Position numbers and translations under genes: made by a program | The notes under the pieces: generated by a model | Told to the model about the DNA's origin: nothing | Seen by the model: the letters and a program-made list of their open reading frames with translations, nothing else | The model's database searches: none | In this document: in pieces, positions 52,221 through 64,000 of the stretch | How positions within the stretch are numbered: position 1 is the first letter of the stretch | How the letters are laid out: each line of letters begins with the position of its first letter | NCBI RefSeq assembly: GCF_040869045.1 | Contig: NC_090319.1 | Span: forward strand, 17,626,314 to 17,690,313 | Source: Eurosta solidaginis | Lineage: Eukaryota > Arthropoda > Insecta > Diptera > Tephritidae | DNA length: 64,000 nucleotides | Direction of reading: 5' to 3'

Positions 52221-55200
52221 AAGGGAAAAAAACGTCCGCCACAGCAGCGCCCTTTAATTTGGTAAGACCCTTTAATGTATACTTCCCGAGGCGGCCCGAT
52301 ATCAGCATGTTTAAAATTGTTTCTCTTAGTTGCCAAACAAACAAATAACTAGGAGCAAAAAACCGCATTACTAACACTTTAAGGTGCGAATTTCTCGAAA
52401 ACCAGAATAAACTTTAAATTTACAACAATCGGTTCAAATTCAACGTACCATAGGCCTTTAGAAAACACTTATGTATAGTCTACATTTTATGAATATGTGG
52501 TGCATTCCATGTCAACTCATCCTAACGATGTATTCAGCATTATCGATAGCGCCGAAATTGAGAAATCTCTTTGTACCACCCTAACTGAGCTCAAATTCAT
52601 TACATTTTGACATAAGCAGAGGGGTTTATAAAAAAAAATACCCTCAGATAGGACGTTCTTCAACCGAATTCTCTAGCGTTGTACAGTGGTTGTTCATAAC
52701 ACCTCTTAAGCTGAAGAAAAATTTGGAATAAGTAGAGAGACTATTTATGAAAAGTTCAATTTTTTAATCGTTTTAAGATTGTATGGAGACTTTTTTCTAT
52801 AAGCTTTTGATGGCTTCGGAATCAGTTTTGAACCATTTAGGCATGGTTTTATGAAATTTTTCAGGGTTTTTTCGGGATTATTTGAGTAGTATCTTTGGAA
52901 TCATTTCGATCATTCCAGTACTATTTCGATATTATTTTTCGGATTGTTTCGTAATCTTATTGGGATCATCTCAACAATCTTTCGAGATCCGTTCGAATAT
53001 ATTCTTAGATGAGTGTGATATTATTTTCTGGATAGTTCCACAACTATTTTAAAATCATTTCTGCATTATTTTGGAGTATTATTGTAATGATTTCAATAAT
53101 TTTTCAGGATCTATTCGAGATAGGAACAGGAGAATATAAATCTGAGGTACTGATTTATTTTCTTGCCTCAAGATTTCTCGTTTTAAAACTTTGACATTTT
53201 TATATTGGTATGTCGCATAATTTGCCAGGGAATGCCCCATATGTACGAGCTTTTAAATTGTCTGCTCAAGTGTTTTAATCATTTTTTAAATGACAGCCTC
53301 AGTGAGGTGGAAACTTTTTTACGATAGCACAGGTATGCGCAAAGCACAACACACATTCAAACATATTTAAATATAAGACATTTGATTCAAGTTTTATCAA
53401 ATTTTTTGTTGTTGAAATTACCATAAGCAGGTTTTATTTAATAACTTTTTCTACAAAGGCAGATGTGATTTTATGATTTTGTTGTGAAAAATTCTGAAGT
53501 TGTGCCGAAAATAGTTTCCATCTCGTCATCTAATATTCTACAAATGATACCTAAAGAGTATTGAAATGATTCCAATAATAACAATCTACAAATTATACCG
53601 AATCAATCCTGGAGTTATTGAAATAATCCCGAAAATAATAACAAAGTAGACCCAAAAAATCATGTAACAGTCTCAAAAACATAGCCCGAAAGGCTACGAG
53701 ATATTCCCGAAACTTAGGATTCGGCAACAATGTTGTTAACTTTAATTTTAAAGATAAATGCAATCATAAATTATTTCGTTATTTTTTCTGTAATTCGATC
53801 CAATAGCAATGCTTTCCAAAAGCTGTCAAATTACGCAATTTTTTTTTGTAAATCCAAAAAAATTTATTTTGAATTGAGTTACATACCAAGGTCACAGAGA
53901 TACATATTTTCAAAAAGCAAATTTCTACAAGAATATGTGCTCTATTTAATTTGGTTTGGTTACACTTAATGTAATGTTGTCCCATTCTTACAAAAATGTG
54001 TGTGTATGTGTGTTTTATATAAAATGGGAGGTGCCACACCCCTTCCCTACTAAGAAACGTTTAAGTTCGCTGTATCCCGTAGTTACTTCAAGCTTCTAGA
54101 AAATATTTGGTGTAGTGATTGTACATATACGAGAGCGTAGGATTGGGATTGGAGGTGGGGGTGAGGGTAAAAGTAAAAGTGTGTGTAAGAGTGAGAGTGC
54201 GAGCGGTAAATTGAGAGTGAGATGGATATTGAAAGGATAGTGTAATTTCAACGATGCTAGTTTTTAATCAAATAGAACAAATTTCGTTGGTTTTAGTCGG
54301 CAATTTTGGAAATTAGTCTCTACTGTTGTTCCATCGTAAGCATTTAAGTTCTTGCAAGAAGCCAAACGGAGCCAAGTTATATAGTTGTGACACAGAGAAT
54401 ACCATACGATGCATTATGTGGTGTCCATAGCTATACGTTTTACAACTTAATTTTTATTTTTGACTGCGAGTTTTTGTAATAATGTGAAAAATGAGAATGC
54501 TTGAGCTATTATCTGTAATTAAGAACATATAATAAAATTGAAAAAAATACACAATTAGCATAATATAATAAAAGCGTGCATATATTCTTATGATTGGCTT
54601 TCATTTGGTCAAAATTACTGACATAAAAAACTGCCTCAAACTGACCCCGTGGTCCTTTAGGGTCAAAAGCGTTACTTTATGTCACATTACTCAATAACAG
54701 TCGATAAATCAGTGCGTGGTCAAAACCTACGCTAACATTGTGTGTTCAGCTATTTCACAACCTGTTTATTGTTTCCCGTTGTTTCACACGCTGTTGCATT
54801 ATTAGGAAATGAAATTTGAATATCAAATTTGCCATACTTTATAGTCAAAACATACGGCAAATGCATTTGAGATTGTTGCCGTTTCCATTGATATGGCAAA
54901 GTTTGTGGTCAAATTATTTGACAAAGTGAAAAGCAAGCATTAGACTACATGAGAGGGGGTAAATAATCGTGTACCTGTTTCGGCGACAATATCTAAAGTG
55001 TGAAACTGATTAAAATAACGTTCCAGTTTCGGTTTTCTAACCTGTTTTAGTTTAATTCCTTGACAACTTGTCATAATTAACAGGTTTCCAAGGGAAGAGT
55101 GTTAAATGTTCAAATCGTTACCAAAATCATTGTATTGTGATGCGGATTAAGGTCTCTTTTATCATATATATTATTTCTAATTGCGGTTTTTATGTACAGG

Positions 55201-55274
55201 TCCCTTTTTCGCTCTTATTTGGAAACCAAATCGATAAATAAAGTTTTGGTATATTTTATTAAAATAATTTGTTA

Positions 55275-58195
55275 ACAAGTAAGGAAGGTTAAGTTCGGGT
55301 GTAACCGAACATTACATACTCAGTTGAGAGCTATGGTGACAACATAAGGGAAAATAACCATGTAGGAAAATGAAACGAAAGAAACCCTGGAATCAAATGA
55401 AAGGCATTAAGAGTATTTTATGAGGGAGTGGGCCATAGTTCTATAGGTGGACGCCATTTAGGGATATAGCCATAAAGGTGGATCAGGGTTGACTCTAGAA
55501 TGCGTTTCTACCATATGGGTATCAAATGAAAGGTGCTAATGAGTATTTTAAAAGGGAGTAATCCTTAGTTCCATAGGTGGACGCCGTTTCGAGATATCGC
55601 CACAAAGGTGGACCAGGGGTGACCCTAGAATTTGTTTGTACAATATGGGCATCAAACGAATGGTGTTAATGAGTATTTTAAAAGGGAGTGGGCCTTAGTT
55701 CTATAGGTGGATGCCGTTTCGAAATATCGCCATAAAGGTGGACCAGGGGTGATTCTAGAATGTGTTTGTACGATATGGGTATCAAATTAAAGGTATTAAT
55801 GAGGGTTTTAAAAGGGAGTGGTGGTTGTTGTATAGGTGGTCGCCTTTTCGAGATATCGCCATACAGGTGGACCAGGGGCGACTCTAGAATGCGTTTGTAC
55901 GATATGGGTATCAAATGAAAGGTGTTAATGAGTATTTAAAAGGGAGTAATTCTTAGTTCTATAGGTGGACGCCGTTTCGAGATATCGCCATATAGGTGGG
56001 CCAGGGGTGACTCTAGACTTTGTTTATACGATATGGGTATCAAATTAAAAGTATTAATGAGGGTTTTAAAAGGGAGTGGTGGTTGTTGTATAGGTGGTCG
56101 CATTTTCGAGATATCGCCATAAAGGTGGACCAGGGGTGACCCTAGAATTTGTTTGTACAATATGGGTATCTAAAGAAAGGTGTTAATGAGTATTTTAAAA
56201 GGGAGTAATCCTTAGTTCCATAGGTGGACGCCGTTTCGAGATATCGCCATAAAGGTGGAACAGGGGTGACCCTAGAATTTGTTTGTACAATATGGGTATC
56301 AAAAGAAACGTGTTAATGAGTATTTTAAAAGGGAGTAATCCTTAGTTCCATAGGTGGACGCCGTTTCGAGATATCGCCATAAAGGTGGAGCAGGGGTGAC
56401 CCTAGAATTTGTTTGTACAATATGGGTATCTAAAGAAAGGTGTTAATGAGTATTTTAAAAGGGAGTAATCCTTAGTTCCATAGGTGGACGCCGTTTCGAG
56501 ATATCGCCATAAAGGTGGAACAGGGGTGAATTTGTTTGTACAATATGGGTATCAAAAGAAACGTGTTAATGAGTATTTTAAAAGGGAGTAATCCTTAGTT
56601 CCATAGGTGGACACCGTTTCGAGATATCGCCATAAAGGTGGGTATGCAATACGGGTATCAAACAAAAGGAGTTAATGAGTATTTTAAAAGGGAGTGGACC
56701 TTAGTTCTATAGGTGGACGCCTTTTCGAGGTATCGCAATAAAGGTGGACCAGGGGTGACTCTAGAATGAGTTTGTACGATATGGGTATCAAATTAAAGGT
56801 ATTAATGAGAGTTTTAAAAGGGAGTGGTGTGAAGGCGTTTTCCAGATATCGACCAAAATGTGGGCCAGGGTGACCCAGAACATCATCTGTTGGATACCGC
56901 TTATTTATTTATATATGTAATACCTGCCAAGATTTTAAGGGTTTTTTATTTCGCCCTGCAGAACTTTTTCATTTTCTTCTACTTAATATGGTAGCTGTCA
57001 CAACCATTTTATAAAGTTTTTTCTAAAGTTATATTTCGCGTCAATAAAACAATCCAATTACCTTACCATGTTTAATCCCTTTTTCGTATTTGGTATAGAA
57101 TTATGGCATTTTTTCATTTTTCGTAATTTTCGATATCGAAAAAGTGGGCGTGATCATAGTCGGATTTCGTTCATTTTTCATACCAAGATAAAGTGAGTTC
57201 AAGTAAGCACGTGAACTAAGTTCAGTAAAGATATGTCGATTTTTGCCCAAGTTATCGTGTTAAAGGCCATGTGGAAGGATAGACGGATGACTGTGTATAA
57301 AAACTGGGCGTGGTATCAACCGATTTCGCCCATTTTCACAGAAAAGAGTTAACGTCATAAAATCTATGCCCCTACCAAATTTCAAAAGGATTGCTTAATT
57401 TTTGTTCGACTTATGGCGTTAAAAGTATCCTAGACAAATTAAATGAAAAAGTCACGCCCATTTGGAGATTTTCTGTTAATTTTGTATTTTGGTGCACCAT
57501 ATCATTATTGGAGTTGAATGTTGACATAATTTACTTATATACTGTAAAGATATAAAATTTTTTGTTAAAATTTTACTTTAAAAAAAATTTTTTTTTTAAA
57601 AGTGGGCGTGGTCCTTCTCCGATTTTGCTAATTTTTATTAAGCGTACATATAGTAAAAGGAGTAACGTTTCTGCCAAATTTCATCATCATATCTTCAACG
57701 ATTGCCAAATTACAGCTTGCAAAATTTTAAATTACCTTCTTTTAAAAGTGGGCGGTGCCACGCCCATTGTCCAAAATTTTACTAATTTTCTATTCTGCGT
57801 CTTAAGTTCAACTCGCCTACCAATTTTCGTCGCTTTAGATGTCTTTTGTAATGAATTATCGCACTTTTTCGGTTTTTCGAAATTTTCGATATCGAAAAAG
57901 TGGGCGTGGTTATATTCCGATATCGTTCATTTTAAATAGCGATCTGAGATGAGTGCTCAGGAACCTACATACCAAATTTCATCAAGATACCTCAAAATTT
58001 ACTCAAGTTATCGTGTTAACGGACGGACGGACGGACGGACGGACATGGCTCAATCAAATTTTTTTTCGATCCTGATTATTTTGATATATGGAAGTCTATA
58101 TCTATCTCGATTCCTTTATATATGTACAACCAACCGTTATCCAATCAAACTTAATATACTCTGTGAGCTCTGCTCAACTGAGTATAAAAATTAAC
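55275..58195 (+). repeat. GGAC-microsatellite element with an internal 130-bp tandem array
   Basis: It begins AACAAGTAAGGAAGGTTAAGTTCGGGTG and ends GCTCTGCTCAACTGAGTATAAAAA. Inserted in unit A copy 3 where copy 2 is uninterrupted (ATTTGTTAA joined to AAATTAACG). The second half (56880-58195) has the same blocks as 32641-33205, with (GGAC)n at about 58021-58044. No coding capacity; the long hydrophilic open frames on the minus strand are translations of the tandem repeat. Confidence 0.8.
55370..56840. repeat. 130-bp tandem repeat array (about 11 units)
   Basis: The unit contains TTAGTTCCATAGGTGGACGCCG, TTTCGAGATATCGCCATAAAGG and CAGGGGTGACCCTAGAATTTG, then TTTGTACAATATGGGTATCAAA. CTTAGTTCCA recurs at 56211, 56341, 56471 and 56594 (130, 130, 123). 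Units to the left are more diverged. Confidence 0.92.
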
Positions 58196-59084
58196 GATTA
58201 TGAGCACACAAAGAAATTAATTTGTACTATGGCACTATTGTGAATATTTGATTAGAACTAACACTGCATTACCGGCAGTTGCTAACATTCGCCAGATGGC
58301 AGCGCAAGCGCATGTAAGTTTATAGATGTTTGATTGATAGAATAGATGATTTCTGTTGATATTTGATATTAAACTTTTATATTTGTCGCGCAAGATGTGC
58401 ACGGGTCCGGCTCGTTTGGTTATACAAAGAAAAAATGAGGCGCACCAAAAACAGCTTAAGTTATATTAATATTTGAAAATTGGCAAAAGCGCCAAACTGT
58501 CTATTTTGTTATGTATCTTCTAAATAAAGTAGTACTACTTTGAATATTAAGTAGTCAACTAAGATACAACTTATTTACATACATCTAGCTTAAAAATGTG
58601 AAGTTTATCTTTTTCATTGAAACATTAAAATGCTCTCTTGAAAAACTATGTAAAATGACTTTGGCTATTTAGGCTCGCGGGACACAATCAGACATTTAGG
58701 GCAAAATAGCAAGTTCATGTCAATTCCCTGATTTTAAGTAACGATTTGAACATTTGAAATGCTCTCCTGAAAAAAACTATCTATGTACTTTGGTTATTAA
58801 ACCTTGTGGTGTGAACAAGGATTTTGACCAGATTTCCTTTCTATCATTGTTCATTCACAGTCACGAATAAAAACCGCTGTGACTCAAAGTACACAAACAC
58901 AGATCACGTTGTTCCACAAAAGTCATGGGAGATGCCAACTCTAGACTACATATCGCATACTTGAATCAATAGGGAGCTAACTCCAAAATCCTATGAGTAC
59001 CTCCAGGCTTTCTAATTCAATACCTACTGAGCTGTATAGTAAATTTACTAATACCTCAACTAATCAGCTAGAAAAGTTATTGTA

Positions 59085-59804
59085 AACAAGTAAGGAAGTC
59101 TAAGTTCGGGAGAAATCGAACATTACATACCCAGCTGTACACTTGAAATGCTGTTGTTTTTTGTTTTGTGTGCTTAATAGTGTTACAAGGCTGCGCAATA
59201 ATACATATACATATGGTTCTATTCTGAATTCATTTTCGTTTAAAATACGCAAAAAGGGTACAAAAGCTAACGTCAATTACCTTGAGCGGGTAATAACGCA
59301 GTTTTCCTTCACATATGGGGATTTCTCTACTGCTTATTTTAAAATAAAGATATAACAAAACAATAAACATAAACACACAAGTGCCATTGTACTAAAAAGC
59401 GTTATTACAAAAAAAAGGGCAGGGTTATTAACATAATATTCCAACTTTTACTAGAAACAGCTTAATACCTGCATCTACGCACTTTTACAAAATCTTTTAT
59501 ATAAAAGAATGCGATTTAACCGATTCAAATTTTTCAAGATTTGAATTTTTTCCCATTTCTTGTTATAATGGCACAAAATACGATTGGTACAAAATTATTT
59601 TCGCTAAGATTTAACTTATTATTTTTGCCTACGACCGTTTTTAAAGTCATTTATCTAAAAGAGGGCGTGGTCTTTAACCGATCTCATCCATTTTTTCTAG
59701 AAATATTTCCTGCTATAGGAAAAATTTTTTATTACGATCCGTTGATTTTTCTTCGAGTTATGGCTCCCGAAACATAGAAAATTGCTTAGTCATAAAAAGG
59801 GCGG
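59085..59804 (+). repeat. GGAC-microsatellite element, truncated copy
   Basis: Inverse of 41390-42080: AACAAGTAAGGAAGTCTAAGTTCGGG through TATGGCTCCCGAAACATAGAAAATTGC to CATAAAAAGGGCGGTACC. It is cut there and joined to BEL gag sequence, so it lacks the (GGAC)n half. Confidence 0.8.
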
Positions 59805-61612
59805 TACCGTCAATGGTGCCGGAGATTATTCAAACGTACTTCGGTCGACCAGAGTATATACTGGAATCATTAAAACGCTATGCCTTCGCTGAAGGGGTGA
59901 AAATACGCGGGTCGAAAACGACACGATGAGAACGTCGATAGAAATACTGAATGCATATGATGGTGCTAAATACAGTATAGATGAAGTGCATACTTTCCAA
60001 CAATTTCGTTTGCCTACCCAGTCACTAAATATGGAAAAAATCGTGCAAATGTACCCGTATTTAAGCGGGCTTCCAATCAAATCCTCCAAAAACCTAAAAC
60101 CAACTATCCTTATTGGAACTAACTGTTGGAAGTTGGCCGTGCCAACGAAAATCAAAGAAGGTAATTGGCTCGGAGCGATTGCCACCAAGTGTCGCTTTGT
60201 GTGGGCCATACAATGAACCATATCTTCCTACCCCGGCACGCCCCATTATATATATACATCTGTGCGATTGTAAAAAAGATTATGAAAGCCTGCATGAAGA
60301 GGTGAAAGAGTATTTCAACCTCGAAAACTCACAGAAAAAAACATTGATGTCGCCCAAAGATCGGAGAGCGCTTCAAATATTGAATTCCACTTGTCGACAA
60401 GATGGCGCGCATTATGAAGTAGGTTTATTATGGAAGCAAGACGTTCGAAAGCTACCTAATAGCTACGACAACGCAATTAAATGTTTTTCATGTATGCAAA
60501 AGAAATTAGCCAAAGATGCGAGCCTGCGACAAAGTATGCAAGAAAGAATAAACAATTTGCTGGCCAAAGGGTACCCAAAAAAGCTATCGCCAGAAGTAAT
60601 ATACAGCCCAATGGATCGTGTGTGGTACTTGCCTATTTTTATTGGTCTCAATCCAAACAAACCTTGTTTGGGACGCGGCTGCAAAGTCCATGGGAATTGT
60701 AATTGCCAGTGGCCGAGATCTGTTGAACTCCCTTACTGATGATAATTGCCTTCAAAACCGGAGAAGTGGCAATTTGCGGGAAAATAGCTGAAATGTTCCA
60801 TCAGATAAAAGTCAGAGATGCCGACATGCACGCCCAATGCTTTCTATGGAGCGACAATCAAGAGAAGTTGAGCAATCGGGACGTAGAGGTAATGAAAGCA
60901 TTAACATTCGGCATTAGTTGCGCGCCATGCATCGCACACTACGTTCGCGACGTAAATGCCAGGAAATATGAGGAGACGGCTCCACGGGCGGTCGAGTCTA
61001 TACACAAGTTCCGCTTTGTTGATGATTTCATTGACAGCGTAGATACGGAAGAAAAGCTGTGCAACTTGCTGCACAAGTCAAAAGTATTCACGCTAACGCC
61101 GGATTTCATATTCGTAATTTGACGTCGAACTCACCCCTTGTGCTTAGAGAACTCGGGGAGGAAGCTGCTGACGCTCAAAATCCAAAGGGAATGGATCACA
61201 AAGAAAAAGTATTAGGGTTTTTTTGGGATCCAAACAACGATGTTTTCAAATTCATTTGTAGATTTTCTAAAATGCGGTGCGACATCTTGCAAAACGAGAT
61301 AGTACCGACAAAAGAGGGAAGTGCTCCAAACTTTGATGTCAATTTTCGATCCCTTCGGCTTCCTAGCGAACTACACAATTGTGCTAAAGATATTGCTGTA
61401 AGAAGTATGGCGGTCCTTCGTTGGCTGGAATGACTAGATGACCCCCTGCTAACTGAGATCAATAGCCAATGGTTTATTTGGAAGACGTTGTTGTCAGCAA
61501 TATCAAACACGACGATTCCTCGATGCTGCTCGCCCCTACTAACGAAATCTACGTTTTACTACACACATTCGTGGACGCCAGCTAATACGCGTACTCAGCC
61601 GTTTGTTATATA
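59805..61612 (+). pseudogene. BEL/Pao second copy: gag scrap, protease, RT, RNase H start
   Basis: Starts in gag (GTCAATGGTGCCGGAGATTATTC, as at 17087) and jumps at about 59870 to the protease-RT region, a ~640-base deletion relative to the copy at 13505-20465. It then reads SLNMEKIVQMYPYLSGLP, LIGTNCWKLAVPTKIKEG, RINNLLAKGYPKKLSPE, RVWYLPIFIGLNP, FGISCAPCIAHYVRDVNARK, RFVDDFIDSV (FVDD, about 61014-61025) and VLGFFWDPNNDVFKFICRFS. It stops near 61612 in the RNase H linker, directly against a satellite monomer. Stops and frameshifts throughout; RT is somewhat less decayed than in the first copy (ICGKIAEMFHQIKVRD is kept). Confidence 0.85.
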
Positions 61613-64000
61613 TGAATTGTGTTATTAATTAGATATGTGTACAATAGCCGTATTTTTAATGAATAAATACAGAAAAGAACAAAGGGTCCACTTAATTAGT
61701 TTTATCTGTTTCCAAACTGCTTTTAAGTATAAAGTTCTACGTGATAAATTTTGTTGACGCGATTTATACCTAATTGGTTCTTGTGAATAAAAAATAAACA
61801 AAAATTTTTGTTACCGATTTCAGGAATAGTACAAAAAAAATCTTGTTTTTTTTTTTTAATTAGTTGAACAAACAGATTTTTTAAGGAACTTATGCATATT
61901 TCTGCGAAATGGAATGAGCTCAGCTTAAACGAAACACTCGTTTTAGTTTTTAAAAGGAAAATTTCCTAGTAATGAGTTGTTTATATATGTATTCGTAGAA
62001 CTGAATTGTGTTGTTAATTAGATATGTGTACAATAGCCGTATTTTTAATGAATAAATACAGAAAAGAACAAAGGGTTCACTTAATTAGTTTTATCTGTTT
62101 CCAAACTGCTTTTAAGTATAAAGTACTACGTGATAAATTTTGTTGACGCGATTTATACCTAATTGGGTCTTGTGAATAAAAAATAAACAAAAACTTTTTG
62201 TTACCGATTTCAGGAATAGTACAAAAACACATCTTGTTTTTTTTTTTAATTAGTTGAACAAACAGATTTCTTAAGGAACTTATGCATATTTCTGCGAAAT
62301 GGGATGAGCTCAGCTTAAACGAAACACTCGTTTTAGTTTTTAAAAGGAAAATTTCCTAGTAATGAGTTGTTTATATATGTATTCGTAGAACTGAATTGTG
62401 TTGTTAATTAGATATGTGTACAATAGCCGTATTTTTAATGAATAAATACAGAAAAGAACAAAGGGTTCACTTAATTAGTTTTATCTGTTTCCAAACTGCT
62501 TTTAAGTATAAAGTACTACGTGATAAATTTTGTTGACGCGATTTATACCTAATTGGGTCTTGTGAATAAAAAATAAACAAAAACTTTTTGTTACCGATTT
62601 CAGGAATAGTACAAAAACACATCTTGTTTTTTTTTTTAATTAGTTGAACAAACAGATTTTTTAAGGAACTTATACATATTTCAGCGAAATGGAATGAGCT
62701 CAGCTTTAACGAAGCTCTTGTTTTAGTTTTTCAAAAGAAAATTTCCTAGTAATAAGTTGTTTATATATGTATTCGTAGAGTTGAATTGTGTTGTTAATTA
62801 GATATGTTTACAATAGCCGTATTTTTAATGATTAAATACTGAAAAGAACAAAGGGTCCACTTAATTAGTTTTATCTGTTTCCAAACTGCTTTTTAGTATA
62901 AAGTACTACGTAATAAATTTTGTTGGCGCGATTTATACCTAATTGGGTCTTGTGAATAAAAAATAAACAAAAACTTTTTGTTACCGATTTCAGGAATAGT
63001 ACAAAAAAAGATCTTGTTTTTTTTTTAATTAGTTGAACAAACAGATTTTTTAAGGAACTTATACATATTACAGCGAAATGGAATGAGCTCAGCTTTAACG
63101 AAGCTCTTGTTTTAGTTTTTCAAAAGAAAATTTCGTAGTAATAAGTTGTTTATATATGTATTCTTAGAGTTGAATTGTGTTGTTAATTAGATATGTTTAC
63201 AATAGCCGTATTTTTAATGACTAAATACTGAAAAGAACAAAGGGTCCACTTAATTAGTTTTATCTGTTTCCAAACTGCTTTTAAGTATAAAGTACTACGT
63301 GATAAATTTTGTTGGCGCGATTTATACCTAATTGGGTCTTGTGAATAAAAAATAAACTAAAACTTTTTGTTACCGATTTCAGGAATAGTACAAAAAAACA
63401 TCTTGTTTTTTTTTTAATTAGTTGAACAAACAGATTTTTTAAGGAACTTATGCACATTTCATCGAAATGGAATGAGCTCAGCTTTAACGAAGCTCTTGTT
63501 TTAGTTTTTCAAAAGAAAATTTCCTAGTAATGAGTTGTTTGTATATGTATTCGTAGAGTTGAATTGTGTTGTTAATTAGACATGTGTACAATAGCCGTAT
63601 TGTTAATGAATAAATACAGAAAAGAACAAAGGATCCACTTAATTAGTTTTATCTGTTTCCAAACTGCTTTTTAGTATAAAGTATTGCGTAATAAATTTTG
63701 TTGACGCGATTTATACCTAATTGGTTCTTGTGAATAAAAAATAAACCAAAACCTTTTTAATTACCGATTTCAGGAATAGTACAAAAAAACATCTTGTTTT
63801 TTTTTCAATTAGTTGAACAAACAGATTTTTTATGGAACTTATGCATATTTCTGCGAAATGGAATGAGCTCAGCTTTAACGAAGCACTTGTTTTAGTTTTT
63901 TAAAAGGAAATTTCCTAGAAATGACTTGTTTATATATGTATTCGTAGAGTTGAATTGTGTTGTTAATTAGACATGTGTACAATAGCCGTATTTTTAATGA
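61613..64000 (+). repeat. ~390-bp satellite array 2 (six monomers, continues past the window)
   Basis: The word A(T)TTTTAATGA(A)TAAATAC recurs at 62041, 62431, 62821, 63210, 63599 and 63990, periods 389-391. The orientation is opposite to array 1. Monomer variants appear in the order expected for array 1 read backwards. The first monomer shares with the last of array 1 the AATTGGTTCTTG and shortened AAAATTTTTGTTACC variants. Confidence 0.95.

Larger units (their letters stand above)
51716..59084 (+). repeat. Unit A, copy 3 (right arm of the duplication)
   Basis: Starts at CGTGAAAAACATACATATAAATTAG, about 1.04 kb inside unit A as defined by copies 1 and 2, then runs colinear with them. It continues past the truncation point of copy 1 (54685) to 55270, is interrupted by the 55275-58195 element, and resumes 58196-59084. 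CCCGAAAT-type blocks lie at 52790-53110 and 53490-53720. The uninterrupted target sites of the gypsy element (about 53358) and SINE pair (about 53440) are here. Confidence 0.82.

Noticed and set aside
55678..56160. Repetitive Pro/Ser-rich frames resembling a repeat protein
   Set aside because: Translation of the 130-bp tandem repeat on the minus strand; no start or end signals and the array is non-coding elsewhere.

Overview
The window looks like dipteran nuclear DNA, most likely from a true fruit fly (Tephritidae) or a close relative. This is inferred from an insect odorant-receptor gene, a fly-type secreted serine-protease homolog, and insect families of Ty3/gypsy, BEL/Pao, CR1/Jockey/I-type LINE, hAT, Tigger and tRNA-SINE elements. 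There are no bacterial features and no complete rRNA or tRNA genes. Only two host genes are visible. One is a single-exon serine-protease homolog that has lost its catalytic residues (8943-9656, minus). The other is a pair of internal exons of an odorant receptor (39997-40285 and 40411-40671, plus). Almost everything else is mobile or tandemly repeated DNA, nested several layers deep.

Layout. 1-1535: repeat debris and an 89-bp minisatellite. 1536-8100: decayed non-LTR retrotransposon pieces, an element with ~430-bp inverted arms carrying a SINE and a LINE fragment, and a hAT relic split by a solo LTR. 8943-9656: the protease homolog; its upstream DNA is homologous to a ~390-bp satellite that recurs through the window. 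9710-13505: old, diverged monomers of that satellite, broken by a 1.24-kb inverted-terminus element and minisatellite blocks. 13505-20465: a truncated BEL/Pao element, itself split by a non-LTR element with a 5' inversion and a 2A-like peptide. 20466-32640: one satellite monomer followed by copy A of a long repeat unit (here 'unit A'), into which an intact young Ty3/gypsy element (23537-29966) and a perfect inverted SINE pair (30056-30818) inserted. 32640-39924: fragments of LINE, gypsy, CR1-like, Tigger and LTR sequence. 39997-40671: odorant-receptor exons. 40737-59805: a large inverted duplication of unit A (minus copy, then an 11-monomer satellite array, then plus copy). 59805-61612: a second BEL/Pao fragment. 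61613-64000: a second satellite array that runs off the window.

How the parts relate. Satellite monomers join unit A at the same junction in two places and in the same relative orientation. Satellite plus unit A therefore appears to be one repeated composite, duplicated and inverted in the intron of the odorant receptor. The two arrays carry monomer variants in a matching order, which points to segmental duplication rather than independent amplification. The satellite's resemblance to the protease-homolog promoter region is the most unexpected relationship. All comparisons were made by eye within this window; no database search was possible.
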